Below are positions 61,331 to 64,000 of a stretch of DNA of 64,000 nucleotides, piece after piece. The stretch comes from Methanocaldococcus lauensis (GTDB lineage Archaea > AGJL01 > Methanococci > Methanococcales > Methanocaldococcaceae): the NCBI RefSeq assembly GCF_902827225.1, contig NZ_LR792632.1, positions 1,135,030-1,199,029 on the forward strand. Reading direction: 5' to 3'. Below the pieces are notes generated by a model. The model did no database searches. It was given only the letters and a program-made list of their open reading frames with translations, and had not been told where the DNA came from. The position numbers were made by a program, and so were the translations under genes. The first letter of the stretch is position 1; the number at the start of each line of letters is the position of its first letter.

Positions 61331-62179
61331 ATGTTCATAAAAGATTATAGGGTATCTATTGCAATTCCAATAATACTTTTAATTTCGTCAATATTTTTAA
61401 TCTTTTATGAAGGTATTCCCAAAAGTATAGACATTACAGGTGGAACTGAAATAACAATTAAAGTAGATAAAGATATTGATATATCCCCTCTAAAAGAATC
61501 ACTCGATGGAATAGCAGAAGTAAAAAAATTAAAATCTGCAGATGGATATTACATTGTTATTAGAGTAAGCGAGGATAAAGTAGATATAGCCAAAGAAAAA
61601 ATTAAAGAATTTTTCCACGTTGATAGTTTAGATGAATTAAATTATTCTGAAAAAACTGTTGGAGCTATATTAAGTTCCAAATTCTTTGAAGAAGGTTTTA
61701 AGGCAATTTTATTTGCTTTTATATTTATGGCTATAGCTGTTTATGTTGCATTTAGAAATCCAGTGGCGAGTGGAGTTATAATACTCTCCGCAATTTCAGA
61801 TTTAATTATGGCATTGGGTGGAATGAGCTTATTTAAAATAGAGATATCATCAGCAACTATAGCGGCTTTATTAATGGTTATTGGTTATAGTGTAGATTCA
61901 AACATATTACTAACTACGAGAGTGTTAAAAAGATTATCAAAAGAGTTTGATGAGGTTGTAAAAGATGCTATGAAAACTGGATTGACTATGACTTTAACTA
62001 CAATCAGTGCTATGACTGTTTTATTGATAGTTGTAAAACTTTTTATTCCAGTTGCTGAGATTTTATCAAACATTGCTACAGTTTTAATTTTAGCCTTAAT
62101 TGCTGATATTATAAACACATGGTTTTTGAATGCTGGGATATTAAAATACTATATAACTCAATATAAAGGCAAAAATTAA
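61331..62179 (+). CDS. secF: Protein translocase subunit SecF
   Basis: 282 residues with about six membrane segments. The SecD/SecF opening after the first helix is SIDITGGTEITIKV, the periplasmic-side domain runs to about 110, and MVIGYSVDSNILLTTRV near 185-201 is the family's membrane signature. SecDF uses the proton gradient to help proteins leave the Sec channel. GAGGTTGAG precedes ATG 61331; the frame opens three codons higher. secD is not next to it. Converges on the UPF0254 gene with a 4-base overlap. Confidence 0.93.
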   Translation: MFIKDYRVSIAIPIILLISSIFLIFYEGIPKSIDITGGTEITIKVDKDIDISPLKESLDGIAEVKKLKSADGYYIVIRVSEDKVDIAKEKIKEFFHVDSLDELNYSEKTVGAILSSKFFEEGFKAILFAFIFMAIAVYVAFRNPVASGVIILSAISDLIMALGGMSLFKIEISSATIAALLMVIGYSVDSNILLTTRVLKRLSKEFDEVVKDAMKTGLTMTLTTISAMTVLLIVVKLFIPVAEILSNIATVLILALIADIINTWFLNAGILKYYITQYKGKN

Positions 62180-62679
62180 AAATATTCTTTTTTTAAGATT
62201 TCTAAAAATTTTTTAATACCCTTTTCTATTCCACTTTTTTGCCTTTCTTTAACATTTTCAAAAGTTAATAAGTTTGCATAAACATCAGATGTAAATAAAT
62301 ATATATTATAATCTGTAACTATACAAATAGCCCCTCTTCCAATTCCAGCAGTAGTTCCAATACCTATATTGGCATTTAATTTTTTCTTTAAACTGTTAGC
62401 CATTAACTTTGCCACTTCTAAATCTTTCTCTTCGCTGTATGCCTTTGCATATTTATAATTATAATCTGGCTCTGGAAGTTTTACATCTAACAATTTCTCA
62501 GCCCCATATATTGATGGAACAAACATAGATACTAAAACTTTAACATTTTTTATTAATCTTAAATCTTCATCAGAAAATAAATATTTATATTTAAAATTTT
62601 CATAGCCAGATGAAGCTTTGTGTATGGTTAAACCAATATTTGCATGGGTAAAGCATTCAGCAGTGGCAACTGTAATCAT
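62176..62679 (-). CDS. UPF0254 family protein
   Basis: 167 residues. ITVATAECFTHANIGLTIHK at the start and GIGTTAGIGRGAICIVTDYN near 106-125 match the methanogen protein family UPF0254 as I remember it (MJ1251), and resemble the adenosylcobinamide amidohydrolase CbiZ superfamily. A corrinoid-salvage role is possible but not shown. Its start is divergent from, and only 20 bases away from, the methyltransferase gene at 62700. Confidence 0.78.
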   Translation of the reverse strand: MITVATAECFTHANIGLTIHKASSGYENFKYKYLFSDEDLRLIKNVKVLVSMFVPSIYGAEKLLDVKLPEPDYNYKYAKAYSEEKDLEVAKLMANSLKKKLNANIGIGTTAGIGRGAICIVTDYNIYLFTSDVYANLLTFENVKERQKSGIEKGIKKFLEILKKEYF

Positions 62680-62699
62680 ATTATCACTTCGTGGTATTT

Positions 62700-63401
62700 A
62701 TGGGAATTAAAGATTACTATGATAAATTGGCAAAAAACTATGATAAATTATATAAAAACAAGTATATGAGAATTGTGGAAAAGGAGATTATAAAAAAAGA
62801 AATTAAGGATAATGATTTTGTTTTAGACATTGGTTGTGGAACTGGGGAACAGTTAAAAATTTTAAATAAAGCAATTGGTTTAGATATATCAATAGAAATG
62901 GCTAAAATAGCAAATAAAAAAACTAATAAACCTGTTGTTGTAGCAAATGCTGAATTTATACCCTTTAAAAATAGGAGTTTTGATAAGGTTATATCATTTT
63001 TTGGAGCTTTAAATCATTGTAATATAAAGAAAGTTTTTAAAGAAGTTAGAAGAGTTTTAAAAGATGATGGAGTTTTTATTTTTACTGTGGCAAATATCTA
63101 TGATATAAAATGGATATTAAAGAATATTATAAAAGGTAACTTTAAAAAAATAAGAAAATCATTAAAGAAAAGAAAAGGGACTATAATAAAAGTAGTTGAT
63201 GGAGAAAAAATAAAAGTAAAAACAAGATTTTATAGCATTAAAGAAATTGAGGAACTCCTAAAAAAAGAAGGTTTTGAAATATTATATACCTTTGGAGCAA
63301 ATATTACAAACTCTCCATTGGATATGTTTATTTATAAAAGCTTTTTAAAGCATTTTGCCTCCTATATTGGCTTTGTTGTTAAAAAGAAGAATAAACGCTA
63401 A
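62700..63401 (+). CDS. Class I SAM-dependent methyltransferase (UbiE/BioC-like)
   Basis: 233 residues from ATG 62700; the frame opens three codons higher at a GTG. DYYDKLAKNYDKLYKNKY leads into motif I VLDIGCGTGEQLKIL near 44-58, motif post-I GLDIS and motif II SFFGALNHC, followed by a basic insertion (KKIRKSLKKRKG). This is the small-molecule methyltransferase layout; the substrate is unknown. Any promoter must lie inside the divergent UPF0254 gene. Confidence 0.82.
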   Translation: MGIKDYYDKLAKNYDKLYKNKYMRIVEKEIIKKEIKDNDFVLDIGCGTGEQLKILNKAIGLDISIEMAKIANKKTNKPVVVANAEFIPFKNRSFDKVISFFGALNHCNIKKVFKEVRRVLKDDGVFIFTVANIYDIKWILKNIIKGNFKKIRKSLKKRKGTIIKVVDGEKIKVKTRFYSIKEIEELLKKEGFEILYTFGANITNSPLDMFIYKSFLKHFASYIGFVVKKKNKR

Positions 63402-63412
63402 TCTTATTATTT

Positions 63413-64000
63413 TTATTTAACCTTATTTTTTAATTTTTCTTTTCCTGCCCTTTTTATTGCGTCATACATCATCTCAACAGCATTAGGATTTTTCTCCAAC
63501 AGATTACCAGTAACTATCGCATCAGCTCCTGCTAAAACTTTTTCATAAGCAATTTCTGGCTTTCTAATTCCTCCACCAACTATTATATTGATATTAGATA
63601 GTTTTTTTGATAAAGCAATTGTTTCATTATTCACTGGATACTCTGCCCCACTACCCGCCTCTAAGTATGCCCATCTCATTCCAAAGAACTTTGCTGATAA
63701 ACAATACATGGCTGTAATATTTGGTTTATTCTGTGGGATTTCTCTAATTTCCCCAATGTAACCAACAGCTGTTTTTCTTGCTGGCTCTATACAGAGATAA
63801 GCCATAGGGATTGGCTCTAACTTGTATTTTAAAATTGTTATCGCCCCTAAAGTTGGAGCAGTTACAACCCAGTAAGTATTTGTTGAATTCATTAAGCTCA
63901 TGTAAAAAACAGCATCAGCATATTTTGATAATCCATCTACATTCCCAGGAAATAAAATTATAGGAAGTTTAGTTATCTTTTTTATAGTTTTCACTTTCTC
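63413..64000 (-). CDS. Geranylgeranylglyceryl phosphate synthase, C-terminal part (cut by window edge)
   Basis: The frame enters at the right edge; 196 residues are visible of about 250. It makes the first ether bond of archaeal membrane lipids, joining geranylgeranyl diphosphate to sn-glycerol-1-phosphate. LPIILFPGNVDGLSKYADAV near the visible start, MAYLCIEPARKTAVGYIGE, RWAYLEAGSGAEYPV and NIIVGGGIRKPEIAYEKVLAGADAIVTGN (quoted in parts) are the phosphate-binding and active-site loops of the family. The N-terminal roughly 55 residues lie beyond the window. Confidence 0.9.
   Translation of the reverse strand, partial: EKVKTIKKITKLPIILFPGNVDGLSKYADAVFYMSLMNSTNTYWVVTAPTLGAITILKYKLEPIPMAYLCIEPARKTAVGYIGEIREIPQNKPNITAMYCLSAKFFGMRWAYLEAGSGAEYPVNNETIALSKKLSNINIIVGGGIRKPEIAYEKVLAGADAIVTGNLLEKNPNAVEMMYDAIKRAGKEKLKNKVK

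Noticed and set aside
62176-62679. Calling the UPF0254 gene cbiZ outright
   Set aside because: The resemblance to adenosylcobinamide amidohydrolase is partial and the family is better known to me as UPF0254; no corrinoid salvage genes adjoin it.

Overview
The window is very AT-rich and carries archaeal hallmarks: SMC, archaeal GatD/GatE, eIF2-gamma, S6e, CofD (coenzyme F420), CbiD, geranylgeranylglyceryl phosphate synthase, TATA boxes of the TTTATATA kind and GGTG ribosome binding sites. Protein sequences and gene order (gatE-gatD-radical SAM-cbiD; metG-eIF2g-S6e-pyrH-histone remnant-THUMP/FtsJ-cofD-glycosyltransferase-membrane wHTH-secF) match what I remember of Methanocaldococcus jannaschii, so this is a hyperthermophilic methanogen, most likely another Methanocaldococcus.

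Layout. 1-9.4 kb: a membrane protein cut by the edge, queE, smc, adenine deaminase, an ACT-domain protein, hisD and an endonuclease IV-like TIM barrel. 9.4-17.2 kb: aroD, a DUF447 protein, a PRMT-like methyltransferase, a FecBCD-type metal-chelate ABC transporter with an O-methyltransferase inside it, a TRAM-domain protein and core-type methionine synthase. 17.1-28.2 kb: a minus-strand surface-structure operon with small and large class III signal-peptide (pilin-like) proteins, a beta-helix-like repeat protein, a 1017-residue PKD protein ending in a PIP-type sorting tail, an archaeosortase, and two DUF2341 proteins. A decayed IS200/IS605-family tnpB element with its structured right end sits inside it. 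28.4-39.0 kb: gatE/gatD, a radical SAM protein, cbiD, thiL, a second, orphan archaeosortase, an archaeal Trm4-type m5C methyltransferase, rtcA, archease and ilvE. Two previously unlabelled C/D box sRNA genes lie in its intergenic gaps. 39.2-49.7 kb: a complete type III-A (Csm) CRISPR effector operon: csx1 - csx20 - cas10/csm1 - csm2 - csm3 - csm4 - csm5 - csx1. No CRISPR array, cas1/cas2 or cas6 is visible. 49.8-64 kb: an ion transporter, metG, eIF2-gamma, S6e, a structured GC-rich island, a DUF2116 protein, UMP kinase, a broken histone gene, a THUMP/FtsJ methyltransferase, cofD, a glycosyltransferase, a membrane-anchored wHTH regulator, secF, a UPF0254 protein, a methyltransferase and a truncated GGGP synthase.

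How genes work together. The surface operon looks like a self-contained module: pilin-like subunits for an extracellular filament, a PKD adhesin to be cut and anchored by the co-encoded archaeosortase, and accessory DUF2341 subunits. The Csm operon encodes the interference complex, two cyclic-oligoadenylate-responsive HEPN ribonucleases and a likely ring nuclease to switch them off. rtcA and archease form an RNA-end-processing pair. The two sRNAs appear to guide 2'-O-methylation, with best-matching guides against the A-loop and peptidyl-transferase region of 23S rRNA.

Functions are inferred from motifs and family resemblance read by eye. Comparisons with M. jannaschii are from memory, not from a search.
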